Assembly: GCA_963824105.1 (NCBI GenBank)
Contig: CAWGNN010000008.1
Coordinates: 159,900 to 223,899, forward strand
From: CAWDVB01 sp963824105
GTDB taxonomy: Bacteria > Actinomycetota > Actinomycetes > Propionibacteriales > Nocardioidaceae
Direction of reading: 5' to 3'
DNA length: 64,000 nucleotides
This document shows positions 42,521 through 52,010 of the stretch, in pieces. Below the pieces are notes generated by a model. The model was not told the DNA's origin, searched no databases, and saw only the letters and a program-made list of their open reading frames with translations. Numbering within the stretch: position 1 is the stretch's first letter; the number at the start of each line of letters is the position of its first letter. The translations under genes were made by a program, and so were the position numbers.

Positions 42521-43441
42521 TCAGCGCACGAGCGGAGCATCGCCGAACCACTCCCGGGCGCTGCTGGCCACCCAGAGCGGACCGACCATGGCGGCCAGCA
42601 AGGTGAGCGAGAAGAGGAACATCACTCCGCCGCCCCCTGCGACCAACCCGCCGAGCAGGGTCACGCCGGCCGCACCGGTCATCAAGACGCGGGCCTGCCG
42701 GTCGGGACCGTGACGCAGGCCCCGCCAGGCGAGGAACGCCAGGACAGTGGCGACGCCGACGGTGATGGTGAAGAACACCGCCCTACCGCCGACCAGGTTG
42801 AACCACGCGAGCGTGGGGAGGCTGATGAGGGTGATCAGGCCGTTCAACGTCCAGTAGGGCACTGCGAGGGTGTCGAAGAGGATCACCGACCCGGGCCGGT
42901 CCCCGCGCTGGGGAGACTCGGCGAAGGCACGCCGGGCCCACGGTGACAAGAAGAGCACCGCGGTGGAGAGACCCGACACCAGCATGACCAGGAACAGAGT
43001 CCCGCTCTGCAGCCCGGTGAAGATCTCGAGCAGGGCGAGCAGGGCGAACAGCGTGGCGGCGAGGCCACGGCCGACCGGGTCGGTCCGCCAGAGCGTGTAG
43101 GCGATGTAGAGGAACGCCGCCACCACGTAGAGCAGGTAGAGGGCGACGATCGTCGCCAGCCAGGCCAGCGCGAAGAGGATCGCGTTGCCGGACAACAGAC
43201 CACGCAGCATCTCGGGGAGCACGTTGACCAAGCCCCTGGACTCCCACAGGAAGATGAGCCCGACGAGGGCGTAGACCCCCGCCACGCCTGCGATCTCGAG
43301 GGGGACCGTCCGACCTGCCACGTCTACCGTGCGGTCGGGAACGGGCCAGGTGAAGTCGGCGCCTCCCAGGCTGACCTTCGCCGGGTCCTGTTCAGGGCCG
43401 CCCGCGCCCCCACCATTGGACTCGAACTCATCGGAGCTCAC
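42521..43441 (-). CDS. multi-pass membrane protein, function unknown
   Basis: This 306-residue protein has a Gly/Glu-rich cytoplasmic N-terminus of about 50 residues, then about seven to eight hydrophobic helices across the rest. No conserved motif of a named family is visible. It is transcribed away from the UBP zinc-finger gene, 116 bases downstream of that gene's stop in the same direction, and may share a transcript. It is convergent with htpX. Confidence 0.8.
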   Translation of the reverse strand: MSSDEFESNGGGAGGPEQDPAKVSLGGADFTWPVPDRTVDVAGRTVPLEIAGVAGVYALVGLIFLWESRGLVNVLPEMLRGLLSGNAILFALAWLATIVALYLLYVVAAFLYIAYTLWRTDPVGRGLAATLFALLALLEIFTGLQSGTLFLVMLVSGLSTAVLFLSPWARRAFAESPQRGDRPGSVILFDTLAVPYWTLNGLITLISLPTLAWFNLVGGRAVFFTITVGVATVLAFLAWRGLRHGPDRQARVLMTGAAGVTLLGGLVAGGGGVMFLFSLTLLAAMVGPLWVASSAREWFGDAPLVR

Positions 43442-43557
43442 GGGGACCCCCTCATCTGTGCGCCGCAGTGAGTCAAGCAGGCGTCAGTCAGGCAAGGCAA
43501 CGATGCGAGCGGCAGGTGTCGCCAAGCCCCGCCGCAACACGCCGTTCCAGGACACGC

Positions 43558-43857
43558 TCAGATGCTGTGCGACGGGGCCGGCTCCTGGCCCACGACCTCG
43601 AAGACGAGCTCGTCGGGGTAGCACCACCACCAGTCCTCGCCCGGCTCGAACGACCGGACGATCGGGTGCTCGGGATGGGAGTTCCAGTGCGCCGTGGCGT
43701 GCCGGTTGGGGGAGTTGTCGCAGCATCCGACGTGACCGCAGGTCATGCACATGCGCAGATGGAACCAGGTGTCACCGGTGCGGAGGCAGTCCTCGCAGCC
43801 ATCGGCTGATGGCACTACTTCGCGTACCAGGTCCAGGTGATCACAGGTGTCGCTCAT
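43558..43857 (-). CDS. UBP-type zinc finger protein
   Basis: This 99-residue protein is a single ZnF-UBP domain. Its zinc ligands are CDHL, CEDCLRTG, CMTCGHVGCCDN, then RHATAHWNSHPEHPIV. In eukaryotes the fold binds the free C-terminus of ubiquitin; in actinobacteria it occurs as a stand-alone protein of unknown role. It ends with the usual WWWCYPDELVFE. The whole finger is intact. Confidence 0.92.
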   Translation of the reverse strand: MSDTCDHLDLVREVVPSADGCEDCLRTGDTWFHLRMCMTCGHVGCCDNSPNRHATAHWNSHPEHPIVRSFEPGEDWWWCYPDELVFEVVGQEPAPSHSI

Positions 43858-43962
43858 CGGGTCTCCTCCCCGCGGTTCCTGGTGCGACCTTAACCGCTGG
43901 CCGGGCGAGGTGTGGGTCAGTGATGCGCCGTGACGAGGCCGGGCCGGGCCCGATTGCCCCGA

Positions 43963-45045
43963 TTACTGGGCGCTGTCGTCGGTCTGCTTGGCCCAGAGGT
44001 TGATCCCGGACTCGGTCGCATCCTGATCGATGGCAGCCAGCTCCTCATCGGTCAGCGGCGGCCCGTCGAGTGAGTCCAGATTGACGTCCAGCTGCTCCAC
44101 CGAGGAGGCGCCGATCACGGCCGACGTCACCCGCGGGTCGCGCAGCGCCCACTGCAGGGCGAGCTGGGCAAGCTTCTGGCCGCGTTGCTGCGCGATCTCG
44201 TTCAGCCTGCGCACGTGACGCATCACCGGCTCGTCGAGGTGGTCGGCCGGGATGGTCGAGTCGCTGCGAGCGGCGCGGGAGTCAGCGGGCAGTCCGTCGA
44301 GGTAGCGGTCGGTCAGGAGCCCCTGGGCGAGCGCGGTGAAGACGATGCACCCCATCCCCTGGGCCTCGATCTCGTCGAGGAGCTCCGCCTCGATCCAGCG
44401 ATTGAGCATGCTGTACGACGGCTGGTGGATGAGCAACGGCGTTCCGAGGCTCCGGGCGATCTCGGCGGCCTCCTTGGTCTTCGCCGCCGAGTACGACGAG
44501 ATGCCGATGTAGAGCGCCTTCCCGGACCGCACCGCATGGTCGAGGGCCATCATCGTCTCCTCGACCGGAGTGTCGGGATCGAACCGATGGCTGTAGAAGA
44601 TGTCGACATACTCCAGGCCCATGCGCTCAAGCGACTGGTCCAGGCTGGCCAGGACGTACTTCCGCGATCCGCCGCCCTGTCCGTAGGGGCCGGGCCACAT
44701 GTCCCAGCCGGCCTTGGTCGAGATGATCAGCTCGTCGCGATACGGAGCGAGGTCGTCGCGGAGATAACGGCCGAAGTTGATCTCGGCCTGCCCGTAGGGA
44801 GGCCCGTAGTTGTTGGCCAGGTCGAAGTGGGTCACCCCACGGTCGAAGGCTCGCCGCAGGATCGCTCGCTGAGTCTCCTCGGGCCGATCGTCCCCGAAGT
44901 TCTGCCACAGGCCGAGCGAGATCGGGGGCAGCTGGAGCCCACTGCGCCCGGTGAACCGGTAGCTCGTGACGTCGTATCGATCCGGTGCGGCGGCGTACTC
45001 GGTGGTGCGGTCGGGTTGCTCGGGATTGGTTCCTGGCACTGACAT
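43963..45045 (-). CDS. aldo/keto reductase, YghZ/glyceraldehyde-3-phosphate reductase type
   Basis: This protein of about 360 residues is an NADPH-dependent aldo/keto reductase. The catalytic tyrosine is in FDLANNYGPPYGQAE, the lysine in LIISTKAGWDMWPGPYG, and the histidine in YVDIFYSHRFD. The subgroup mark SRKYVLASLDQSLERMGLEYVDI fits YghZ-type L-glyceraldehyde-3-phosphate reductases, which reduce reactive aldehydes. The ATG at 45045 lies close to AAGGAGG (two-base gap), so an in-frame start slightly upstream is possible. It follows an MFS exporter in the same direction. Confidence 0.93.
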   Translation of the reverse strand: MSVPGTNPEQPDRTTEYAAAPDRYDVTSYRFTGRSGLQLPPISLGLWQNFGDDRPEETQRAILRRAFDRGVTHFDLANNYGPPYGQAEINFGRYLRDDLAPYRDELIISTKAGWDMWPGPYGQGGGSRKYVLASLDQSLERMGLEYVDIFYSHRFDPDTPVEETMMALDHAVRSGKALYIGISSYSAAKTKEAAEIARSLGTPLLIHQPSYSMLNRWIEAELLDEIEAQGMGCIVFTALAQGLLTDRYLDGLPADSRAARSDSTIPADHLDEPVMRHVRRLNEIAQQRGQKLAQLALQWALRDPRVTSAVIGASSVEQLDVNLDSLDGPPLTDEELAAIDQDATESGINLWAKQTDDSAQ

Positions 45046-45093
45046 GGCCTCCTTCACCACTCGTCCGGATGATCGTTGCACGGGGCCTGGCAG

Positions 45094-46539
45094 CTAGCCG
45101 TCCCGGTGGCCCGCGTGCGTGCCCCCGCGCCCCCGGGACCGGATCAGGTCGTAGCTCCCGACGATGAGGGAGAGCGAGGCGAACCCGACGACGGCCAGCA
45201 TGGCGAACATGAGCCCGTGGGCGTAGCGGCTGGAGGTGCCGCCACCGACCTGCAGGGCGGCGAAGAACACGGCTCCGACGAATGCCTGCCCCAGCGCCAG
45301 GCCGATCCGCTGTGCGGTCTGCAGGGCCCCACCGGCCGTGCTGCCCATCACCGGATCGACCTCGTGCAGGGTGAGCGTCTGGTTGGGCGTGATGATCGTC
45401 CCGGCGGCCAGCCCCATGACGAGGAGCGGCGGTGCCAGGAAGAGAGCCGTGGACGACATGGGTGCGTGCAGGACCGCGACCGCGAGCAGCAACGCGCCGA
45501 CACCGTAGGCCAGCGAGGCGCCGACGATCATCACCCTGCCGACGCGGACCACGTAGCGGCCGGCGATCGGCGCGGCGATGGCATTGCCGATCGCGAACGG
45601 CGTCACCCCGAGTCCGGATTGCAGCGCCGAGTAGCCCAGCCCCTGCTGGTAGTACAGAGCCATCACCAGCGGCACGCCGGCGATGACCGGGAAGAACGCC
45701 AGGGCGAACACGACGCCCGAGGTGAACGTCGGGTTGCGGAACAGCCGGAGGTCGATCAACGGGTCCCTGTCGAGGGCGGTGAGGCGCCGTTCGCGGCGGA
45801 GGAACGCGAGCAGGAAGAGGGCCGCGGGAACGACGAGCCAGATCAGCCGCAGGTCCTTCAGCCGGTCGTACTCGACCGCGGCCATCAGGACCGACAGGGT
45901 CGCAGCCCCGAGCAGCAGGGCTCCCACCACGTCGAGGCGGTGGCTGCCTCGCTTCACCGACACGGGCAGGTAGCGCCGGGACAGCAGCAGGACGGCCAGT
46001 CCGATCGGCACGTTGATGAAGAAGACCAGGCGCCAGCCGTGCTCGGGGCCTCCCAGGGCGATCAGGGCTCCGCCCACGAGAGGACCCAACGCGGTCCCGA
46101 GCCCGACGGTGGTTCCGATCACGCCGAAGGCGCGTCCGCGGTCCCGGCCGTGGAACATCTGCTGGATCAGGCCGGAGACCTGGGGGTTGATGAGTCCGCC
46201 CGACAGACCCTGCAGCACCCGCGCGACGATGAGCCACGAGGGAGTGGGCGAGAGCCCCGCGAGCACACTCGTCGCCACAAAGCCGGAAATGCCGATCTGG
46301 AAGAGCAACCGCCTTCCGTGGTCGTCGCCCAGCCGCCCGGCCAGCACGGGAACCAGACCGAACGACAGCGTGTAGCCGCTGAGGATCCACTGCAGCTGGG
46401 AGGGGCCGGCGCCGGTGGCCCGAGAGATCGAAGGCAACGCGACGTTGGTGACGCTGACGTCGAGAAGGGTCATGAACAGTGCGCTGCTGCACACGATCAG
46501 GGCGGCCCACTTGCGGATGTCGGGCTGCGCTTCGGTCAC
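45094..46539 (-). CDS. MFS transporter, DHA2 (14-helix) drug exporter type
   Basis: This 481-residue membrane protein has the DHA2 pattern of about 14 helices. The first-helix motif is FMTLLDVSVTNVALPSI, motif A is GRLGDDHGRRLLFQ, and antiporter motif C is GTALGPLVGGAL. It probably exports small organic compounds with proton antiport. The aldo/keto reductase starts 48 bases after its stop. The ModA-like gene is divergent, 136 bases away. Confidence 0.93.
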   Translation of the reverse strand: MTEAQPDIRKWAALIVCSSALFMTLLDVSVTNVALPSISRATGAGPSQLQWILSGYTLSFGLVPVLAGRLGDDHGRRLLFQIGISGFVATSVLAGLSPTPSWLIVARVLQGLSGGLINPQVSGLIQQMFHGRDRGRAFGVIGTTVGLGTALGPLVGGALIALGGPEHGWRLVFFINVPIGLAVLLLSRRYLPVSVKRGSHRLDVVGALLLGAATLSVLMAAVEYDRLKDLRLIWLVVPAALFLLAFLRRERRLTALDRDPLIDLRLFRNPTFTSGVVFALAFFPVIAGVPLVMALYYQQGLGYSALQSGLGVTPFAIGNAIAAPIAGRYVVRVGRVMIVGASLAYGVGALLLAVAVLHAPMSSTALFLAPPLLVMGLAAGTIITPNQTLTLHEVDPVMGSTAGGALQTAQRIGLALGQAFVGAVFFAALQVGGGTSSRYAHGLMFAMLAVVGFASLSLIVGSYDLIRSRGRGGTHAGHRDG

Positions 46540-46675
46540 CCGGTCAACCTACCGAGGGCGGCTCTCGCCTTCGGCGGCGACGGGGCTGGTCCCTGTGCGC
46601 GCAGGCAGTGACATCGCGAAGTGCCGCGGCGCGACGCCGTAGGATCGCGGCGATCCGGAGATGGAGGGGGTCGGA

Positions 46676-47377
46676 GTGTCCGACGTGATCAGGGGCCTGT
46701 CGTCCATGGCGACGCGGCTGATTCTCGCCGACCTTGCTGGGGAGATCGGCCGGCGGCACCACATCGAGGTGAGCTTCACCTCGGAAGGGGGCGTCGAGGT
46801 CGCTCGGAAGGTCCGTGCGGGGGTTCAGGCCGACCTACTCGTCCTCGGGGCAACCGCGATGAGGGCCCTCGCGGAAGAGGGCCTGCTGGTGGCGGCGACC
46901 GTGCGTCCGCTCCTGGTGTCCCAGGTCGTTGCGGCAGTGCCCGCGGCCTCGTCCGCTGGGCCGTTGTCCGCGGAGACAGAGCTTCGCGAGCTGCTCGTTG
47001 CCGCCGACCGGATTGCCTACTCCACCGGCCCCAGCGGGACGGGTCTGCTGGTGCTGCTGGAGCGCTGGGGGCTCGTAGAGACGCTGCGCGGTCGGCTCGT
47101 CCAGGCTCCTCCTGGAGTCCCGGTGGGCTCCTTGCTGGCGAACGGCGAGGCGGATCTCGGCTTCCAGCAGCGCAGTGAGCTGATGGACGTGGCCGGAATC
47201 CGGCTGCTCGGCCCGTTGCCTGGCGAGGCAGCCCTCTCGACGACGTTCGTCGGGGCGGTGCTCGCTGGCTCCGCCCAGCCGGAGCTGGCGAGGACGGTGG
47301 TAGGGCTCCTCGCGGATCCCGCCAACGCAGCGGTCGTGGAGTCACGTGGCATGTCGCCTGCACCGCCCTCAGCCTGA
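46676..47377 (+). CDS. ModA-like substrate-binding-domain protein without signal peptide
   Basis: This 233-residue protein has the type-II periplasmic binding fold as in molybdate-binding ModA: FTSEGGVEVARKVRAGVQADLLVLG near the start, then RIAYSTGPSGTGLLVLLERWG. It begins without any hydrophobic signal, so it is likely cytoplasmic. The GTG at 46676 is supported by GGAGGGGG five bases upstream. No ABC transporter genes are next to it, and no DNA-binding domain is attached. It may sense or bind a small ligand inside the cell. Confidence 0.75.
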   Translation: MSDVIRGLSSMATRLILADLAGEIGRRHHIEVSFTSEGGVEVARKVRAGVQADLLVLGATAMRALAEEGLLVAATVRPLLVSQVVAAVPAASSAGPLSAETELRELLVAADRIAYSTGPSGTGLLVLLERWGLVETLRGRLVQAPPGVPVGSLLANGEADLGFQQRSELMDVAGIRLLGPLPGEAALSTTFVGAVLAGSAQPELARTVVGLLADPANAAVVESRGMSPAPPSA

Positions 47378-47442
47378 GCACCTGCCCAGCCGTCCGGAAC
47401 GGGACGCCTCGAGCAGCTCAGGTCATCCCGTGCTCGTCGAGC

Positions 47443-49479
47443 TCACTGGGGCGGCGTGCTGCCGGTGAGTAGCCAGTCGAGTCGGTCCTTGTCGCGGAAC
47501 AGGTCGCGGGCAAGCTCGTCGAGTCTTGACGCGAGCCGAGCATCGTGGATGTCGGCCCAGCTCCCCAGCCGTGCCTCCAGCCGGGCACGTCGGGCGGCGA
47601 CGAGTCGCTCGATGGCGGCGTGCCCCGACGGGGTCACCCGCGCGGTCGATCCCACCAGGGCCAGGAAGCCGGCTCGGACGAGAGGCTCCGCGAGCGCGCG
47701 GAGCTGATCGGCATCGACATGGAGGGTGGTCGCCATCGCGCCCAGATCGATCTCCGGTCGGCCGTCCAAGCGATAGAGCAACCAGGTCGTGCGGGGATCC
47801 AGGTCGATCCCGGCCTCGGCTGCGAGCTCTGCATAGATGCGCTGCCGGTCCTCGTGGCGGACGAGGAGTGAGAGCGCACGGGCGACCTCGTCGGCGGGCT
47901 CCTCGACGGCCGGCATCGAGGTGGGTGCGAGAGCCTGACCCTGATCGGGCGCCTTCGCCGTCTCGCGCAGTGGCACCTCCTTGAGCAACCAGGCCAGCAG
48001 GAACGCGACGCCCGTGATCGGCACCGCGGCGAGGAAGACGGTGTGCAGCGAAGCGGCGTATGCCTGGATGAACCCTTCGTGCACCGCCGGAGGCAACTGC
48101 GCAAGAGCTGCCGGGCTGGCGCCCGCCTCAGCGTCGAACCCGGCCGGCACGGGTGTCCCGGCCAGGTACTTCGCAAGGTTGCCGGTGAGGGTGTTGGCGA
48201 AGATCGCGCCGAAGACGGCGGTCCCGAAGGAGCCGCCGATCGAGCGGAAGAAGGTGACCCCGGACGTGGCCACGCCGAGGTCCCGATAGGGAACGACGTT
48301 CTGCACCGCGATGATCAGCACCTGCATGACGCCACCGATGCCGACTCCGAGCACGAACATGTAGGTCGTGTAGTGCAGCGCCGGCGTGTCCACGGCCAGC
48401 AACGAGAGCAGCCACATGCCCAGAGTCATCGCGGCAGTTCCGAGGATGGGGAAGATCTTGTAGCGGCCGTAGCGGCTGATCAGGAAGCCCGAGCCCATCG
48501 ACGTGATCAGCAGACCGGCCATCAGCGGCAGCAGCTGCAGGCCGGAGTCGGTCGGGGACTGTCCGCGGACCACCTGCATGTACTGCGGCAGGTAGGTGAT
48601 CGCTCCGAACATCGCGAACCCGACGACGAAGCCGATCAAGCCGGACACAGTGAACACGCTCGTTCGGAACAACCGCAGCGGCAGCACCGGCTCGACCGCC
48701 CGGCGCTCGACAAGGATGAAGATCGCGATCAACACGACGCCCAGGACAGCGAGGCCGTAGATGGGTGCCGACGACCACGCGTACGTCGTCCCGCCCAGCG
48801 TGGTCAGCAGCACCAACGAGGTGGCCGCGCCGGCCAGCAGCACGGTGCCGAGGTAGTCGATCACGTGACGGATCCGCTGCGGCGCGCTGGGCAGCACTGC
48901 CGCGGTCACGACGAGCGCCACCACCCCGACCGGCAGGTTGACGTAGAAGACCCAGCGCCAGGTCAGGTGGTCGACGAAGAAGCCGCCCAGCAACGGACCG
49001 ATCACGCTGGTCACGCCGAACACGGCTCCGAAGATGCCCTGGTAGCGACCCCGGTCTCGCGGCGACACGATGTCGCCCACGATCGCCTGGGCGCCGATCA
49101 TGAGCCCGCCTCCGCCGATGCCCTGCACAGCGCGGAAGACGATCAGCTCCGCCATCGAGTTGCTGATCCCGGACAGGATCGAGCCGACGAGGAAGATCAC
49201 GATCGCGGCCTGGAAGAACGACTTGCGGCCGTAGAGGTCGCCCAGCTTCCCCCACAGCGGCGTTGATGCGGTCGACGCCAGGATGTAGGAGGTGACTACC
49301 CAGGACAGCTCGGACAGTCCGTGCAGGTCCCCGGCGATCGTGGGCAGCGCGGTCGCGACGATCGTCTGGTCCAACGCCGCCAGAAACATGCCCAGCAGCA
49401 GCGCCCCGATGATCACCAGGATGCGGCGCTGGCTGAGCTCGGGCATGGCGGGAGCCGTGTGATCAGAGGCTGTGCTCAC
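47443..49479 (-). CDS. MFS drug exporter fused to a C-terminal winged-helix-like domain
   Basis: Residues about 10-510 are a 14-helix DHA2 exporter (LDQTIVATALPTIAGDL, GKLGDLYGRKSFFQ, GVTSVIGPLLGGFF). After a linker, residues about 530-678 form a soluble helical region. It reads like a MarR/winged-helix module (ATTLHVDADQLRALAEPLVRAGFLALVG, ARVTPSGHAAIERLVAARRARLEARL). Such a fusion could let the transporter respond to, or report, substrate. The GTG at 49479 with AGGA upstream is my preferred start; an in-frame GTG at 49509 is the alternative. The last 145 residues are longer than in ordinary DHA2 exporters. Confidence 0.88.
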   Translation of the reverse strand: MSTASDHTAPAMPELSQRRILVIIGALLLGMFLAALDQTIVATALPTIAGDLHGLSELSWVVTSYILASTASTPLWGKLGDLYGRKSFFQAAIVIFLVGSILSGISNSMAELIVFRAVQGIGGGGLMIGAQAIVGDIVSPRDRGRYQGIFGAVFGVTSVIGPLLGGFFVDHLTWRWVFYVNLPVGVVALVVTAAVLPSAPQRIRHVIDYLGTVLLAGAATSLVLLTTLGGTTYAWSSAPIYGLAVLGVVLIAIFILVERRAVEPVLPLRLFRTSVFTVSGLIGFVVGFAMFGAITYLPQYMQVVRGQSPTDSGLQLLPLMAGLLITSMGSGFLISRYGRYKIFPILGTAAMTLGMWLLSLLAVDTPALHYTTYMFVLGVGIGGVMQVLIIAVQNVVPYRDLGVATSGVTFFRSIGGSFGTAVFGAIFANTLTGNLAKYLAGTPVPAGFDAEAGASPAALAQLPPAVHEGFIQAYAASLHTVFLAAVPITGVAFLLAWLLKEVPLRETAKAPDQGQALAPTSMPAVEEPADEVARALSLLVRHEDRQRIYAELAAEAGIDLDPRTTWLLYRLDGRPEIDLGAMATTLHVDADQLRALAEPLVRAGFLALVGSTARVTPSGHAAIERLVAARRARLEARLGSWADIHDARLASRLDELARDLFRDKDRLDWLLTGSTPPQ

Positions 49480-49572
49480 CCAGGCGTCCTGTCTCTCGGG
49501 CAACGACACGCTGGACGATACGCCCGCGACGCCGGCTCGGACTCAGCTCGGCGGAACTGCGCGAACTCCCCG

Positions 49573-51240
49573 TCACTCGGGCCCGGTCGCGGTCGACGAC
49601 CCGCGCAGCCGGCGGCGGCTGCGGCGGCCTTCCTCGCCCGCGGCACCGCCCGGTCCGGAGTTGTGAGGCACCGGGGGGACATAGGGCAGGGCCCAGGTCG
49701 CGGCGAGCCCAAGCGCGATGACAGCAGCGGCAGCCCCGGTGGTCACCTTGCTCGCGCGGACCAGGGCCGTGGCCGCAGCGTTGCCCACTGCCGACGTGGA
49801 GGGGTTGGCCTGCAGACCCGGGATCGCCGAGCCGGCCGAGCTCGTCACCGAGTGGACCAGCGGCGAACGCTGGGCCTCGGGTACTCCCGTGTCAGCCAAG
49901 TTCGCGTTCATCGACGATCCGAGCGAGGTGAAGAGCATCGTCCCCAAGATGGCGACTCCGAGGGCGGACCCGACCTGTCGGAACGTGCTCTGCAGCCCGG
50001 AGGCCTGCCCGGACTCCGCCACGGGGATCTCGGCGAGGATCACGCTGGTCAGCTGGGCCGTCGCCATCCCGACCCCTGCGCCGTAGCCGAACAACCAGGC
50101 AGCGATCACCCAGCCGCTGATGCCTTGGGTCAAGGTGATCGCCAGGCCGCCGACCGCGATGGCCTCGAGCGCGAGACCGACACGCACCACGGCACGCCCA
50201 CCGAATCGCGCGGTCAGCTGGGGGGTGGCGCCCGAGATCAGGAAGGTTCCGATGGCCAGGCTCACGATCAGCCATCCGGTGCCCAGAGCTGAGTAGCCGA
50301 GTGCGTTCTGCAGCAGCAGCGGCAGCGTGAAGATCAAGCCGAACTCGCCCAGCGCCACGATGAGGGCGGCGATCGACCCGAACCGGAATGAGCGCACGCT
50401 GAGCAGCGACAGGTCGACGAGGACGACCTTCCCTGACTTCTTGCGCGAGCGCTGCATGGCGACGAAGGCAGCCATCAGGACGACTCCGACGACCAGTGCG
50501 ATCGGGATCGGGGAGAGGGAGCCGGAGTCCTGGAGCCACCATCCGTAGGTCCGGCTCTCGATGAGGGCGAAAGCGATGGAGCCCATGCCGAGGGACGAGA
50601 GGAGCACCCCGGTCCAGTCCAGGCCCGGGGGAGTGGTCTCGTCCTTCGTCTCCGGTACGGCGGCGAAGACTGCGGCCAGTACCGCCAGGCCGACCGGGAC
50701 GCTCAGCCAGAAGGCCCAGCGCCATGACACGTCGGTGGTCAGCCACCCACCGACCAGCGGTCCGACGGCTGCCATCCCGCCGATCGTCGAGCCCCACACG
50801 GCGAAGGCGATGGCTCGCTGTCGTCCGGTGAAGACGGCATTGAGGGTGGACAGGGTGGCCGGCAGGATCATTGCTGCCCCGACTCCCTGCACGATGCGTG
50901 CGCCGATCAGCACCGCGGCCGACCCGGCCGCACCCGCGGCCACGCTCGCGAGCACGAAGACCGCCATCCCCGCGCCGAACAGCCGTCTGCGTCCATACAG
51001 GTCCCCGACCCGACCGAGGGTGAGCAGCAACGCAGCGAAGGCCAGCGAGTAGACGGCGTTCATCCACTCCGCCTGTGCCGCGGTCAGCTTGAGGTCCTCG
51101 ATCACCACCGGCAGCGCGACGTTGACCACGGTGGCGTCCATGATGATCAGGGAGACACCGAGCGCAACTGCCACGAGCGTCCACCAGCGATGAGTGGTGG
51201 TGGGGGAGAGGTCGTCGGAGGTGGTTTTATCGACGTTCAC
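49573..51240 (-). CDS. MFS transporter, DHA2 drug exporter type, TetR-controlled
   Basis: This 555-residue membrane protein has the DHA2 pattern (MDATVVNVALPVVIEDLKLTAAQAEWM, GRVGDLYGRRRLFGA, GGMAAVGPLVGGWL). Its C-terminal tail is hydrophilic and rich in Gly and Arg. It starts with GTG at 51240, directly behind the palindrome at 51241-51257 that contains TATGAT as a -10 box. The transcript would then begin at or near the GTG, so translation is probably leaderless. The divergent TetR gene is its likely repressor. The next exporter gene starts 93 bases downstream of its stop. Confidence 0.93.
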   Translation of the reverse strand: MNVDKTTSDDLSPTTTHRWWTLVAVALGVSLIIMDATVVNVALPVVIEDLKLTAAQAEWMNAVYSLAFAALLLTLGRVGDLYGRRRLFGAGMAVFVLASVAAGAAGSAAVLIGARIVQGVGAAMILPATLSTLNAVFTGRQRAIAFAVWGSTIGGMAAVGPLVGGWLTTDVSWRWAFWLSVPVGLAVLAAVFAAVPETKDETTPPGLDWTGVLLSSLGMGSIAFALIESRTYGWWLQDSGSLSPIPIALVVGVVLMAAFVAMQRSRKKSGKVVLVDLSLLSVRSFRFGSIAALIVALGEFGLIFTLPLLLQNALGYSALGTGWLIVSLAIGTFLISGATPQLTARFGGRAVVRVGLALEAIAVGGLAITLTQGISGWVIAAWLFGYGAGVGMATAQLTSVILAEIPVAESGQASGLQSTFRQVGSALGVAILGTMLFTSLGSSMNANLADTGVPEAQRSPLVHSVTSSAGSAIPGLQANPSTSAVGNAAATALVRASKVTTGAAAAVIALGLAATWALPYVPPVPHNSGPGGAAGEEGRRSRRRLRGSSTATGPE

Positions 51241-51257
51241 GTCGGTATCATACCGAC
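51241..51257. promoter_or_regulatory. TetR operator palindrome overlapping the exporter -10 box
   Basis: GTCGGTA-TCA-TACCGAC is a perfect 17-base palindrome between the exporter and the divergent tetR. Read on the minus strand it contains TATGAT (51252-51247), with TTGTTC at 51274-51269 as a -35 after a 16-base spacer. The start point would fall on the G of the exporter GTG. Binding would block the promoter directly. Confidence 0.8.
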
Positions 51258-51310
51258 GAACGCGTTGGGAACAACTCCGAGCAATGGCAGCCGCCGCGAA
51301 GGGAGGACAG

Positions 51311-51895
51311 GTGCCGAAGATCGACGCACCGACCGTGGTCGAGCATCACGCCCGGCAGCGCGCCGCCCTGCTCCGCGCGGCGGAGGAGATCTTGGCCGAC
51401 GGTGGGATCGAGGCGCTCACGCTCGCCGCGGTCGGCCGTGCTGCGGGACTGGCTCGGTCCAGCGTCTACCAGTACTTCGACTCCGCACCTGCGTTGATCG
51501 CCGCGCTCGTGGAGGACCTCCTGCCGCGTTCGGTCGAGCATCTGACTGCGGTATCGGCTCAGGCCGGTGGTCCTCGAGCACAGGTCGAAGCATTCGTGGT
51601 TGCCGCGCTCCGGACCGCGACCGCCCCGACCCACCGGGCCCTGGCAGTCCTCGCCACCGCCGCACTCCCCGCTGAGTGTTCGGCACGCCTCGCCGAGCTT
51701 CACGGCGACCAACTGGCCCCGCTACGAGCGGCGCTCTCCGACCTGGCCGTCCCCGACCCGGGTCTCACCGCCACGCTGCTCATGGGCGTCGTGCAGGCGG
51801 CAGCAGTCGCCGTGGAGGCCGGTCAGCCCCTCGACGCCGTGGTGCGACGCACCCTGGCGATCGTCCGTGGGGCCGTCGATGCGGCAACCGACTGA
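51311..51895 (+). CDS. TetR-family repressor of the adjacent exporter
   Basis: This 194-residue protein has an N-terminal TetR domain (ALTLAAVGRAAGLARSSVYQYF as the helix-turn-helix) and an Ala-rich ligand-binding domain. The GTG at 51311 has GGGAGGA four to five bases upstream, so it is better than an ATG at 51284. Its position opposite the exporter, with a perfect palindrome between, is the standard local repressor arrangement. The ligand is probably an exported toxic compound. Confidence 0.9.
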   Translation: MPKIDAPTVVEHHARQRAALLRAAEEILADGGIEALTLAAVGRAAGLARSSVYQYFDSAPALIAALVEDLLPRSVEHLTAVSAQAGGPRAQVEAFVVAALRTATAPTHRALAVLATAALPAECSARLAELHGDQLAPLRAALSDLAVPDPGLTATLLMGVVQAAAVAVEAGQPLDAVVRRTLAIVRGAVDAATD

Positions 51896-52010
51896 TGGGC
51901 TGCCGGCGGCCCGGGCGGGAGTGATCCAGGTCATTCCGCAACTCCGTGGCGCGGCGTTACGGTGCGATAGCAGGCCATCCCAGACAACTCCGACGACCCA
52001 GGGGGTAGAT

